A stretch of DNA of 64,000 nt, from contig JAHDLO010000022.1 of NCBI GenBank assembly GCA_018432235.1, forward strand, positions 62,001 to 126,000. Reading direction: 5' to 3'. Source of the DNA: Clostridiaceae bacterium. Its GTDB lineage: Bacteria > Bacillota > Clostridia > Peptostreptococcales > Natronincolaceae. Of this stretch, positions 25,617 to 34,130 are shown in pieces. The position numbers were made by a program, and so were the translations under genes. The notes below the pieces were generated by a model, which made no database searches, had not been told where the DNA came from, and saw only the letters and a program-made list of their open reading frames with translations. The first letter of the stretch is position 1, and each line of letters starts with the position of its first letter.

Positions 25617-26093
25617 ATGAGAGAAATGAGAAGAAAAGATAAGGAAATATCCCCAGAGGAGACACAGGAGCTACTTAGAAAGCACGAGGTAGGCATATTT
25701 ACAACTGTGGACCAGGAGGGGCAGCCCTACGGCGTACCAGTAAACTATGTATATACCGATAGCAAAATATATTTCCATTGCGCTAAAGAGGGTCATAAGC
25801 TGGACAATATTAGAGATAATAATAAAGCATGCTTTACGGTATACGGCGGAAATGAAATAATCCCCCATAGATTTACCACTACCTTTGAGAGTGTTGTAGC
25901 CTTTGGCAGGGCAGTGGTGGTGGAGGATGACGAAAAGCTGGAGGCGCTGAGGCTGATTATAGAAAGGCTCAGCCCCGGTTTTGAAGAGGAAGGTATGACG
26001 TATATCAATAAATCCGGAGGGGCTACCCAGGTGGTAAGGCTGGACATACAGCATATGACGGGCAAAAGAGCTATTCCCCCCAAGCGAGCATAG
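25617..26093 (+). CDS. pyridoxamine 5'-phosphate oxidase-fold flavoprotein
   Basis: A 158-residue split-barrel flavin-binding protein, of the group often called nitroimidazole-resistance or NimA-like. The blocks are MRRKDKEISPEE, GIFTTVDQEGQPYGVPVNYV, IYFHCAKEGHKLDNIR, and a late ESVVAFGRAVVVEDDEK. HCAKEGHK with its basic residues fits an FMN phosphate site. Start ATG 25617 is eight bases after AGGGGG; the frame from 25590 is less likely. Family members reduce or bind flavin or nitro compounds; the physiological substrate is generally unknown. The next gene begins 31 bases later and is probably co-transcribed. Confidence 0.85.
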   Translation: MREMRRKDKEISPEETQELLRKHEVGIFTTVDQEGQPYGVPVNYVYTDSKIYFHCAKEGHKLDNIRDNNKACFTVYGGNEIIPHRFTTTFESVVAFGRAVVVEDDEKLEALRLIIERLSPGFEEEGMTYINKSGGATQVVRLDIQHMTGKRAIPPKRA

Positions 26094-26124
26094 GCAATAG
26101 GAAGGCTATGGAGGGGTGGAGGCA

Positions 26125-26673
26125 ATGAGGGTATTTGTAGCCATAGAGCTTCAGGAGGAGGTAAAGGGTTACTTAAGCAGAATCCAGCAGATTGCTGTCC
26201 GGCACAGCAGCAGGGGGAATTTCACCGCCAGAGACAATCTACATTTAACTGTAAGATTTATAGGTGAGGTGGACTTAAGCTTGCTATCGGAGATAAAGGC
26301 AGCTATTACAGCTGCAGCCGGTGAGATTAAGCCCTTCGATCTTTATACGGCTGGTTTAGGATATTTTCCACGGAAAAACAGAGTCATTTTATGGACTGGT
26401 GTGAAGGGTGACATCACCAGCCTTAGGCAGCTATATGCTGGGGTGGAGAAGCATTTAGTCAGAATAGGTATACCACAGGAGGATAGGGGCTATACTCCCC
26501 ATCTTACCCTTGGGAGGGAAATTGTACTTAATAGTAGTGTTGAGGCTATTGAAGGGGAGCTAAGGTTTGAGACTAAAAGTATTATCGTGCAGAGGCTTTC
26601 TCTAATGGATAGCTGCCGAGAGGATGGTAAACTGGTCTATAGACCGATATACGTATGTCCCTTAATGAAATAG
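26125..26673 (+). CDS. thpR: RNA 2',3'-cyclic phosphodiesterase
   Basis: A 2H phosphoesterase of about 182 residues. The two catalytic HxTx motifs are HLTVRF (His40) and HLTLGR (His126), in the usual spacing. The N-terminus MRVFVAIEL and NRVILWTGV complete the family pattern. It opens 2',3'-cyclic phosphates on RNA ends; the biological role in bacteria is unclear. I choose ATG 26125, eight bases after GGAGGGG, over the GTG at 26116. It follows the flavoprotein gene closely. Confidence 0.9.
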   Translation: MRVFVAIELQEEVKGYLSRIQQIAVRHSSRGNFTARDNLHLTVRFIGEVDLSLLSEIKAAITAAAGEIKPFDLYTAGLGYFPRKNRVILWTGVKGDITSLRQLYAGVEKHLVRIGIPQEDRGYTPHLTLGREIVLNSSVEAIEGELRFETKSIIVQRLSLMDSCREDGKLVYRPIYVCPLMK

Positions 26674-26725
26674 CGTTAGAATTGTATCGATACGAAAAAT
26701 ATTGAAAATTAGCGGTTTTTAATGA

Positions 26726-26754
26726 TTTACAGATAAAATGTTTTGTGCTACAAT
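26726..26754 (+). promoter_or_regulatory. promoter of the ECF S-component gene
   Basis: TTTACA (26726-26731), 17-base spacer, and TGCTACAAT (extended -10, TACAAT at 26749-26754). Ideal spacing and an extended -10 element make this one of the clearest promoters in the window. Confidence 0.7.
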
Positions 26755-26809
26755 TAAATTGTACTCATAGAGCGATACAACATACATACAATTTAAGGGG
26801 AGATGTAGC

Positions 26810-27337
26810 GTGAACAAACCATTATCTGTAAGGGATCTAACCCTAATCGGGTTATTAACTGCTTTAGTGGCAGTAGCCACCATGATTATTAAGGTGCCTA
26901 TTCCTGCCACACAGGGCTATATACATTTAGGCGATAGTATGATTTTTCTGGCAGCGATATTATTCGGTAGGCGTCATGGTGCTGTAGCGGCAGGCTTGGG
27001 TTCCGCATTGGCGGATATTTTACTGGGCTACACGGCATATGCCCTTCCTACATTGATTATTAAGGGTCTTATGGGCTACATGGTGGGAGTAATCGCAGAG
27101 CAGCAAAGTGAATCCCTATTAAATATCAGAAATATTATAGCTATGATAGTAGGGGCTGTGTGGATGGCATCAGGCTACTTGGCTACAGCAACAATAATGT
27201 ATGGTGATTTTACAGCTGCTCTAGTAGGCGGCTTTCCAAGTGATCTGCTGCAGGGCTTCGGTGGCGCAGTGTTATTTATACCTTTGGGCATAGCACTAAA
27301 AAAATCAAGCTTTTATAAAGATTATGTGTTAAAATAG
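26810..27337 (+). CDS. ECF transporter S component, vitamin-type
   Basis: A 175-residue membrane protein with six predicted segments. The pattern IGLLTALVAVATMIIKVPIP, then GYIHLGDSMIFLAAILFG, HGAVAAGLGSALADIL and a C-terminal GGAVLFIPLGIAL is that of the substrate-binding S component of energy-coupling factor transporters, in the group of putative pyridoxine or thiamine-precursor carriers. The shared ATPase and T component must be encoded elsewhere. The substrate is not determined. Start GTG 26810 after AAGGGGAGA, with its own promoter and terminator; no known riboswitch lies between them. Confidence 0.82.
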   Translation: MNKPLSVRDLTLIGLLTALVAVATMIIKVPIPATQGYIHLGDSMIFLAAILFGRRHGAVAAGLGSALADILLGYTAYALPTLIIKGLMGYMVGVIAEQQSESLLNIRNIIAMIVGAVWMASGYLATATIMYGDFTAALVGGFPSDLLQGFGGAVLFIPLGIALKKSSFYKDYVLK

Positions 27338-27349
27338 CAATAGTTAAGA

Positions 27350-27380
27350 AAAGATATGGTTAGGTGACCATGTCTTTTTT
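27350..27380 (+). terminator. intrinsic terminator of the ECF S-component gene
   Basis: AAAGATATGGT (27350-27360) pairs with ACCATGTCTTT (27367-27377) and runs into a T-tract. The loop is TAGGTG. Confidence 0.85.
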
Positions 27381-27517
27381 AATGTCATTAAGCTAAACAT
27401 TGATGTTGATGTATTTTGGCCTCAAATATGCCCTTCCGGTGTTGACAGAGGAAACGCAAAAAGTTAAAATCAGTTGTATTGAGATGATTCGAAATAACCA
27501 CAGAGAGAGGATAGAAA

Positions 27518-29119
27518 ATGACGCAACAGGTTGAATTTATTAATGAAGTGCGAAGAAGAAGAACCTTCGCTATAATATCCCATCCCGATGCAGGGAAAAC
27601 CACCTTGACTGAGAAGCTCTTGCTGTACGGCGGCGCAATTCGTTTGGCGGGCTCGGTTAAATCCAGAAGGGCGCAAAAGCATGCGGTATCCGACTGGATG
27701 GAAATAGAAAAGCAAAGAGGTATTTCAGTAACCTCCAGTGTTCTGCAATTCGACTATAATGGCTATTGCATCAATATATTAGATACCCCTGGACATCAGG
27801 ATTTCAGTGAGGACACCTACAGAACCCTGATGGCAGCTGACAGCGCCGTTATGGTCATCGACTGTGCAAAGGGTGTAGAGGCCCAAACCAAGAAGCTTTT
27901 CCATGTATGTAAGATGAGGGGAATTCCGATCTTCACCTTCATCAACAAGCTGGACAGAGCAGGTAAAAATCCCTTTGAGCTAATTGAAGAAATCGAAAAC
28001 GTTCTTGGTATAAGGGCATATCCTGTCAACTGGCCGATTGGTACAGATGGTAACTTTAAGGGCGTATTTAACAGACAGCTATCTCAAATAGAGGTATTCA
28101 GCGACGGAAATCATGGTCAGTCGGTGGTGTCCTCCCTAAAGGGCGATGTTACAGATGAAAACTTCAAGGACTTACTTGGCAATCAGCTACATCAGCAGCT
28201 GATGGAGGATATAGAGCTATTGGATGGCGCAGGGGACGAGTTTGATCTAAATAAAATACTTAAGGGCGAATTAACGCCTGTATTCTTTGGTAGTGCCATG
28301 ACCAATTTTGGTGTGCAGCCCTTCCTGGAAAAGTTCCTGGAGCTTACGCCACCGCCCCTTTCAAGGGAAAGTGATCAGGGGGAAATCGACCCTGAAACAC
28401 CAAACTTCACCGGCTTTGTTTTTAAGATTCAGGCAAACATGAACCCTACCCACAGAGACAGAATTGCCTTTATAAGAATTTGCTCCGGTAAATTCCAAAA
28501 GGGCATGCAGGTAAATCACGTCCAGGAAAATAAAAAGGTGCGTTTATCTCAACCAACACAATTCTTAGCTCAGGACCGTGTTGTGGTGGAGGAGGCCTAT
28601 CCCGGGGATATCATAGGAGTTCATGATCCGGGGATTTTCAGAATCGGTGACACCCTATGTGAGGATCAATCAAAGGTACAATATTCAGGAATCCCAGTAT
28701 TTGCACCGGAGCATTTCGCCAAAATATATGCAAAAAACTCCCTAAAGCGAAAGCAGTTCCTAAAGGGCATCAGTCAGCTGGCGGAGGAGGGCTCCCTACA
28801 GGTATTTAAGAGACCTAACATCGGCACTGAGGAGCTAATTGTGGGGGTTGTAGGAATATTGCAATTTGAGGTGCTGGAGTATCGCCTACAAAATGAGTAT
28901 GGCGTAGATATCAGCATGCAGCAGCTGCCCTACAAGCATATCCGTTGGGTAGAGATGGAGAACTTTGACGCCGATGAATTTGGTGTGACTATGGATACCC
29001 TAATCGTACAAGACGAGGATGAAAGGCCGGTTCTTTTGTTCCAAAATGAATGGTCTATTGAACGGGTTAAGGAAAGAAATAAAAATGCCGTGTTAACAGA
29101 TATAGCGTTGAGAAAATAG
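27518..29119 (+). CDS. prfC: peptide chain release factor 3
   Basis: A translational GTPase that recycles RF1 and RF2 after termination. 533 residues, normal for RF3. The G1 motif is HPDAGKTTLTEKLLLYGGAI, G2 and G3 are in RGISVTSS and DTPGHQDFSEDTYR, G4 is NKLD. SVKSRRAQKHAVSDWMEIE and the C-terminal LQNEYGVDISMQQLPY are RF3-specific and separate it from EF-G and LepA. ATG after AGAGAGGATAGAAA. It forms a single-gene unit with a strong terminator. Confidence 0.96.
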   Translation: MTQQVEFINEVRRRRTFAIISHPDAGKTTLTEKLLLYGGAIRLAGSVKSRRAQKHAVSDWMEIEKQRGISVTSSVLQFDYNGYCINILDTPGHQDFSEDTYRTLMAADSAVMVIDCAKGVEAQTKKLFHVCKMRGIPIFTFINKLDRAGKNPFELIEEIENVLGIRAYPVNWPIGTDGNFKGVFNRQLSQIEVFSDGNHGQSVVSSLKGDVTDENFKDLLGNQLHQQLMEDIELLDGAGDEFDLNKILKGELTPVFFGSAMTNFGVQPFLEKFLELTPPPLSRESDQGEIDPETPNFTGFVFKIQANMNPTHRDRIAFIRICSGKFQKGMQVNHVQENKKVRLSQPTQFLAQDRVVVEEAYPGDIIGVHDPGIFRIGDTLCEDQSKVQYSGIPVFAPEHFAKIYAKNSLKRKQFLKGISQLAEEGSLQVFKRPNIGTEELIVGVVGILQFEVLEYRLQNEYGVDISMQQLPYKHIRWVEMENFDADEFGVTMDTLIVQDEDERPVLLFQNEWSIERVKERNKNAVLTDIALRK

Positions 29120-29127
29120 AGAAGATG

Positions 29128-29152
29128 GACCGTCGATGAGACGGTCTTTTTT
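29128..29152 (+). terminator. intrinsic terminator of prfC
   Basis: GACCGTC (29128-29134) and GACGGTC (29140-29146) with loop GATGA, then TTTTTT. Compact and strong. Confidence 0.92.
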
Positions 29153-29545
29153 GTTGCTGGAAATTATGTTTTAATTCCCCATATATAGGGGGCGTTTCTT
29201 ATTAAAATCAAGACGGATACATCGAAGCTTCCTGAGAATCAAATAGTTTCATTGGAAAACATTAGATACGGAGTACTTTTATACTGCTAAGCAATGGGGG
29301 TGTTTCAACAGAGGATAAAGTAAAAATTCACAATTGATAATTGTTAAATTAATAACTGAAACAATGGGAAAATAGTCCCATGCAAGATTACTGATATTAC
29401 ATCTTTGTGTTTCCAATGCCTTCAGAAAATAAATGTCGAAATATGTAAAAATATGTTGCAATATAGCTTGTCATAATTTGCAGGAATAAATAAAAATATA
29501 AAGAATTTAACAAGCTAAATTCAAATAATAGTTTACTTAAAACTG
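29153..29545. other. about 390-bp A+T-rich gap before the c-di-GMP leader
   Basis: I see no gene. It probably holds the promoter of the c-di-GMP leader: AT-rich stretches with TATAAA-like words near 29495-29525 fit, but no -35/-10 pair is clear enough to name. Confidence 0.4.
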
Positions 29546-29632
29546 TATAAGGGCAAATCCGCCGAAAGACGGAGACGCAAAGCCACGGGTCTAAGGTATA
29601 GAAAAAACTATGACGGCTGGGTTGCCAGAAAA
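29546..29632 (+). promoter_or_regulatory. c-di-GMP-I (GEMM-I) riboswitch
   Basis: The conserved core of the class I cyclic di-GMP aptamer is present: GGGCAAATCC, a P2 hairpin CCGCC-GAAA-GACGG with the GNRA tetraloop at 29564-29567, then GAGACGCAAAGCCACGGGTC, TAAGG, a second hairpin, and the closing GGCTGGGTTGCC. The outer stem pairs GGGCAA with TTGCC. It lies about 90 bases before a large secreted-protein gene and directly ahead of an intrinsic terminator, so c-di-GMP should control read-through into the whole downstream run. Whether ligand turns it on or off cannot be settled by eye. Confidence 0.93.
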
Positions 29633-29651
29633 GAGTAAAGGGGAAAGATCT

Positions 29652-29681
29652 TCTATGCTTATTTTGGCATAGATTTTTTTT
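29652..29681 (+). terminator. expression-platform terminator of the c-di-GMP riboswitch
   Basis: TCTATGC (29652-29658) pairs with GCATAGA (29667-29673), followed by TTTTTTT. It lies 20 bases after the aptamer and 40 bases before the first gene of the surface-protein operon. Confidence 0.88.
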
Positions 29682-29722
29682 GTTTCAGCAACAGTAAAAC
29701 AATACAAGAAAGGGTGAAGGAA

Positions 29723-32700
29723 GTGAAAAAAATTGCATTAATTTTAGTTTTACTAATACTATCGCAGGTAGCTTTACCTATGTCTGTATATCAGGCATAT
29801 GGGATGGAAACTGGACTCGAGCCAATTTATATAAATTTTCAGTCCACAGCTGCTTCAGTGCCTGAAGGGTATATAGCTGATTATGGTGAGCTATATGGCA
29901 TGAGGGGAGGCTATACCTTTGGCTGGAATAAAGACCATGCAGCAGGTGGTGTCTTATGGGAGAACCAACAGGATGCTTCACTGGCCACCGGGATAACCAT
30001 GGACTCCGACAGCATATGGGAGCTTCAGCTTTATAATGGTATTTATGAGGTAACCCTTGGTGTATATGCTGAGGAAGACAAGACCATAGGATTAATAGTT
30101 GAGGATAGGAGCTATTGGAGCCACCAGCCTTTAGCTGCAAATGAGGTCTTAGAAAAAACGTATCTGATAGAGGTAACGGATGGGAGACTGACACTAAAGG
30201 CAGAGACCGAGGATACTATCATCAGTTACCTGTATGCTGTTCCAAATAGCGTAATCATCGAAGCGGAGGAAGCGGGGGATACAACGGAGGACTCTGAGGG
30301 AGAAACTGGGAATACGGGTGAAACGGAGCTGGCTGACGAGGATGCTACTGAGGAAGCAGCTACCGAAGGTGAAGACGATCTACAGCTACCCTCGGTGCTT
30401 TTAAAAATGTATAATGCCAATCGCAATCCACAAAACAACACCATATTTCCTTGGTTTCAGCTGGTAAACAGTGGTGATGAGGCTATTGACTTAAAAAATA
30501 TCACAATCCGATACTACTATACCATTGACGGGGAGCTGGATCAAAAGCATTTCTCAGATTGGTCAAACGTAGGGGCCGGAAATATCACAGGAAAATTTGT
30601 AAAAATGCAGCAGCCTTGGGAAAATGCTAACTACTACTTTGAAATAGGCTTTGCTGAGGGGGCTGGCAGCCTAGCCTCAGGTGCCATTGCAGAAATCCAG
30701 GGCCGAATTGCAAAGGTGGATTGGAGTGATTATGTTCAGACCAATGACCATTCCTTTAATCAAAATGCAGCCAACTATGTTGAATGGGATAGAGCTACAG
30801 TTCACTATAATGACTACCTGCTTTGGGGTAAAGAAGGCAACGAGGTGGCGCCTGAGCCAGTTCCCACTGAGCCAAAGCTTCAGCTAAAGATGTTCAATGT
30901 CAACCGGGAGGAGATAACGAATACGATTTTCATCAGATATGAGCTGGAAAATACAGGCCAGCTTCCGGTTGATTTAAAGGATGTTAAAATGCAATATTTC
31001 TATACCGCAGATGGGGAGAAGCCCCAGAATTATTTTGTCGATTGGTCTACAATAGGGGCATCGAATATAATCGGTGAGTTTATAAAGCTGGAGGAATCCT
31101 TGGTGGGGGCAGATGGTATTCTGCAGACGGGCTTTAAGGAGACTGCTGGAATATTGCAGCCGGGGGAAAAACTGGAAATTCATTCCAGAATAGGTAAATC
31201 TGACTGGAGTAATTATAATCAATTAAACGATTACTCCTTCAATCCCAATGCCTCTAATTATGAGCTATGGCAGAGGGTTATACTATTGCTGAATAATGTG
31301 CCAATATGGGGAGAAGAATCAGACGTATTACCGCCGTCTGAAGGACCTCAGGAGCCGCTATCCCCCATTAGGATACAAATGTACAACGGCAATCGGTCAG
31401 AGCCTAATAATACAATTTTTCCTTGGTTTAGAATTTACAACGACAGCACCAAGACCATCGCCCTTAAGGATGTCAATATCAGGTATTTCTTCACGATTGA
31501 TGGTGACAAGCAATTGAATTACTTCGTTGACTGGGCAAATATTGGGGCCTCCAATGTCATGGGCAGATTCAGCCAGTTTGCAAAGCCCCGTCCCGACGGC
31601 GATCATTATTTTGAAATCAGCTTTAAGGATAATGCAGGCACCTTAGCACCTGGAGAATATGCAGAGGTGCATACAAGGGTAGCAAAGACGGATTGGAGCA
31701 ATTTCAGTCAGGTGAATGACTTTTCCTTTAATGCCATCGACAGCTTTTTCAATGATTGGACAAAGGTAAATGGCTATTATAAGGGTTACTTCGTGTGGGG
31801 AGAGGCAGATTTTTTCGATATCCCACAAAATCTATACAGCGAAGCAACCGAGACCACGGTTTTATTGCAATGGGAGCCGGTGGAGACCGCCGCGCTTTAT
31901 GATGTTGAGGTGGATGGTGTCGTACATTCTGTTGATAGCCAAACCAGCTATTTGCATACAGGGCTTTTAGCGGGGACTGTCCATACCTACAGAGTAAGGG
32001 CAAAAACCACCAACGTTACCGGGGGCTGGTCAGAGCCATTGGAGGTATTCACCGTGCCGGGCATACCCCAAAGTATACAGGCGATTAGCACCAGCCAGTC
32101 AGTTAGCCTCAGCTGGCAGCCTGTTCCCGGTGCCCTAAGCTACGAGGTGGAAATATACGGCTTACCAATAGATGCAGGTGCCTCAACTGCCTATCTTCAT
32201 ACGGAGCTAAACCCCAACACCCAAACCACCTATCGTGTAAGGGCTAAAAATGATAGTGGTATAGGACAGTGGAGTCCGATAGTGGCTCAATCAACCTTAC
32301 CAGCAGTGCCGACAGGCCTAAAGGCCAATGCCTCCTCCAGCTCAGCAATGATTACCTGGAACTCAACAGCCGGAGCCACCGCCTATGATTTGGAGGTAAA
32401 TGGTGAAATTTTAGAGGGCTTGACTCAGCCTAGCTTTCAACATATGAATCTATTTCCCAACGAGATACAAAGCTATAGGGTTAGGGCAAAAAATCCCCTA
32501 GGTTTGAGCCAATGGAGCAGTATAGTTACAGTTCAAACTCTGCCTGCCACACCTAAGAACCTAGTAGGAGCTGCAGAAAAAACACAGATTTTACTCTCTT
32601 GGGCTTCCGTCGAAGGTGCGACTGCCTATGACCTTGAGGTAGATGGGGCTGTAATGGAGAATATAACAGCAACGGAATACCTTCATAAAAATCTTACACC

Positions 32701-34093
32701 TGATTTAAAGCATACCTATCGAGTCAGGGCAAGGAATGGCATAGTATTAGGGGAATGGAGCGGAGCTATTAGCGTTATTACCCTTTTAGAGGGAGAGCTT
32801 AGAATAACTGCTAACCCCTACAGTACGCAAATCTCAGTGTCGTGGAATGCATTACCCGGCGCTACCTCATATGACATAGAGGTAAATGGTGTCATCATAA
32901 GCAACGGCTTAAGCACCAGCTATATTCATAGAAATCTTCTGCCTAATACTACCCATACCTATAGGGTCAGGGCAAGGAGCCAAGGGGGGCTGGGGCAATG
33001 GAGTGCTGCAGTTTCAGCAACAACGATATTCGGAACACCTCAAAATCTGCAGGCAATTGCCTATAGCGATTCCATCACTGTATTCTGGCAGGCAGTTGCT
33101 GGCGCTACAGGCTATGACGTCTTTGTTGATGGCAGGGTAATCTCTATTGGCGACAATACCCATTATTATCATATGGCATTAGAACCCTATTCATGGCATG
33201 TATATCGTGTAAGGGCAAGGGGTGAAGGGATCGTAGGAGAATGGAGCTCTGCAATTTCCAAAGCAACCCTGCTGGGTACGCCTGCCAATATAAAGGCGAC
33301 ACCCTCAAGCCATCGAATTAAACTGGAGTGGGATTCAGTTGCCAATGCCAGCTACTACGAAATTGAAGCTGACGAGGTCATTATAAAAGAAGCAATCACC
33401 AGTACCTTTACTCATGAGGGCTTAGAGCTAAATAAAGCATACACCTATAGAATCAGGGCAGTAAGAGATGGTGAGATCCCAGAATGGAACAGTATCAGCG
33501 AATGGAGTGCTTCAATTAAGGTTACTACATTGGCGGGACCGCCAACGAACCTAAAGGCAGAGGCAGCCACAGATGCTATTACCCTCACTTGGGATGAGAT
33601 AGAGGGTGTCACCAGGTACGATATTGAGGTGGATGGCACTTTAGTTGAGGTAATAACGACCTCTCGATATGTGGTGGAGGGCTTGAAGCCAAATACCTAT
33701 CACAATTTCAAGGTGAGAGCCAGATATGGCGAAGGGCTAAGTGAATGGAGCCAGCTATTGGAGAAAAACACGTTGCCGGAATTAACCATACAGGTGCCAA
33801 AGGATAATCTTTTCCATTTTGTTGTGGTTGCACCGCCTAAACAGGATAAGGATAGCTTTCTGATAACAGTTACCTATGATTCGGAAGCGGTTGAAGCAAC
33901 GGATTTATCTGCCAATGCGCCACAGGTGATTTTAACTACAGGCATGATACCTGGAACCCAGATCAATATTGTAGAGTTTACCCTCGGAAAAATAGTATAT
34001 CAGGTTGAGGGTGCCACAAAGACAACCGTTAATAGTATACAGTTTCTGTCCCTGAGCAATGAGGATTCAAAAATAAGCTACAAGATTGAATAA
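29723..34093 (+). CDS. secreted surface protein: lectin-like domain, three CBM3, eight Fn3-like repeats, C-terminal beta domain
   Basis: About 1456 residues. A signal peptide (KKIALILVLLILSQVAL) is followed by a lectin-like or malectin-like domain at 28-175, then an acidic Glu/Asp/Thr linker. Three CBM3-type carbohydrate-binding modules follow at about 222-371, 385-532 and 549-696, each with the family lines IRYYYTIDGE, FSDWSNVGAGNITGKF and a final LLWGKE-like strand. Eight Fn3-like repeats (pattern GATAYDLEVDG, HTYRVRAKN, GEWS) fill 699-1352. The last 100 residues match the C-terminus of the next protein and resemble cohesin-type domains. No LPxTG or SLH is present. CBM3 modules usually bind cellulose or similar glycans. 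The start GTG 29723 suits the site AAAGGGTG better than GTG 29714. Confidence 0.85.
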   Translation: MKKIALILVLLILSQVALPMSVYQAYGMETGLEPIYINFQSTAASVPEGYIADYGELYGMRGGYTFGWNKDHAAGGVLWENQQDASLATGITMDSDSIWELQLYNGIYEVTLGVYAEEDKTIGLIVEDRSYWSHQPLAANEVLEKTYLIEVTDGRLTLKAETEDTIISYLYAVPNSVIIEAEEAGDTTEDSEGETGNTGETELADEDATEEAATEGEDDLQLPSVLLKMYNANRNPQNNTIFPWFQLVNSGDEAIDLKNITIRYYYTIDGELDQKHFSDWSNVGAGNITGKFVKMQQPWENANYYFEIGFAEGAGSLASGAIAEIQGRIAKVDWSDYVQTNDHSFNQNAANYVEWDRATVHYNDYLLWGKEGNEVAPEPVPTEPKLQLKMFNVNREEITNTIFIRYELENTGQLPVDLKDVKMQYFYTADGEKPQNYFVDWSTIGASNIIGEFIKLEESLVGADGILQTGFKETAGILQPGEKLEIHSRIGKSDWSNYNQLNDYSFNPNASNYELWQRVILLLNNVPIWGEESDVLPPSEGPQEPLSPIRIQMYNGNRSEPNNTIFPWFRIYNDSTKTIALKDVNIRYFFTIDGDKQLNYFVDWANIGASNVMGRFSQFAKPRPDGDHYFEISFKDNAGTLAPGEYAEVHTRVAKTDWSNFSQVNDFSFNAIDSFFNDWTKVNGYYKGYFVWGEADFFDIPQNLYSEATETTVLLQWEPVETAALYDVEVDGVVHSVDSQTSYLHTGLLAGTVHTYRVRAKTTNVTGGWSEPLEVFTVPGIPQSIQAISTSQSVSLSWQPVPGALSYEVEIYGLPIDAGASTAYLHTELNPNTQTTYRVRAKNDSGIGQWSPIVAQSTLPAVPTGLKANASSSSAMITWNSTAGATAYDLEVNGEILEGLTQPSFQHMNLFPNEIQSYRVRAKNPLGLSQWSSIVTVQTLPATPKNLVGAAEKTQILLSWASVEGATAYDLEVDGAVMENITATEYLHKNLTPDLKHTYRVRARNGIVLGEWSGAISVITLLEGELRITANPYSTQISVSWNALPGATSYDIEVNGVIISNGLSTSYIHRNLLPNTTHTYRVRARSQGGLGQWSAAVSATTIFGTPQNLQAIAYSDSITVFWQAVAGATGYDVFVDGRVISIGDNTHYYHMALEPYSWHVYRVRARGEGIVGEWSSAISKATLLGTPANIKATPSSHRIKLEWDSVANASYYEIEADEVIIKEAITSTFTHEGLELNKAYTYRIRAVRDGEIPEWNSISEWSASIKVTTLAGPPTNLKAEAATDAITLTWDEIEGVTRYDIEVDGTLVEVITTSRYVVEGLKPNTYHNFKVRARYGEGLSEWSQLLEKNTLPELTIQVPKDNLFHFVVVAPPKQDKDSFLITVTYDSEAVEATDLSANAPQVILTTGMIPGTQINIVEFTLGKIVYQVEGATKTTVNSIQFLSLSNEDSKISYKIE

Positions 34094-34130
34094 CTTGCGC
34101 TACCTATATAAAAGCCAAAGGAGAATGTGA

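Noticed and set aside
29723..34093. Calling the first surface protein a cellulase
   Set aside because: Only binding modules (CBM3, lectin-like) and Fn3-type repeats are visible; no glycosyl hydrolase catalytic domain was found.
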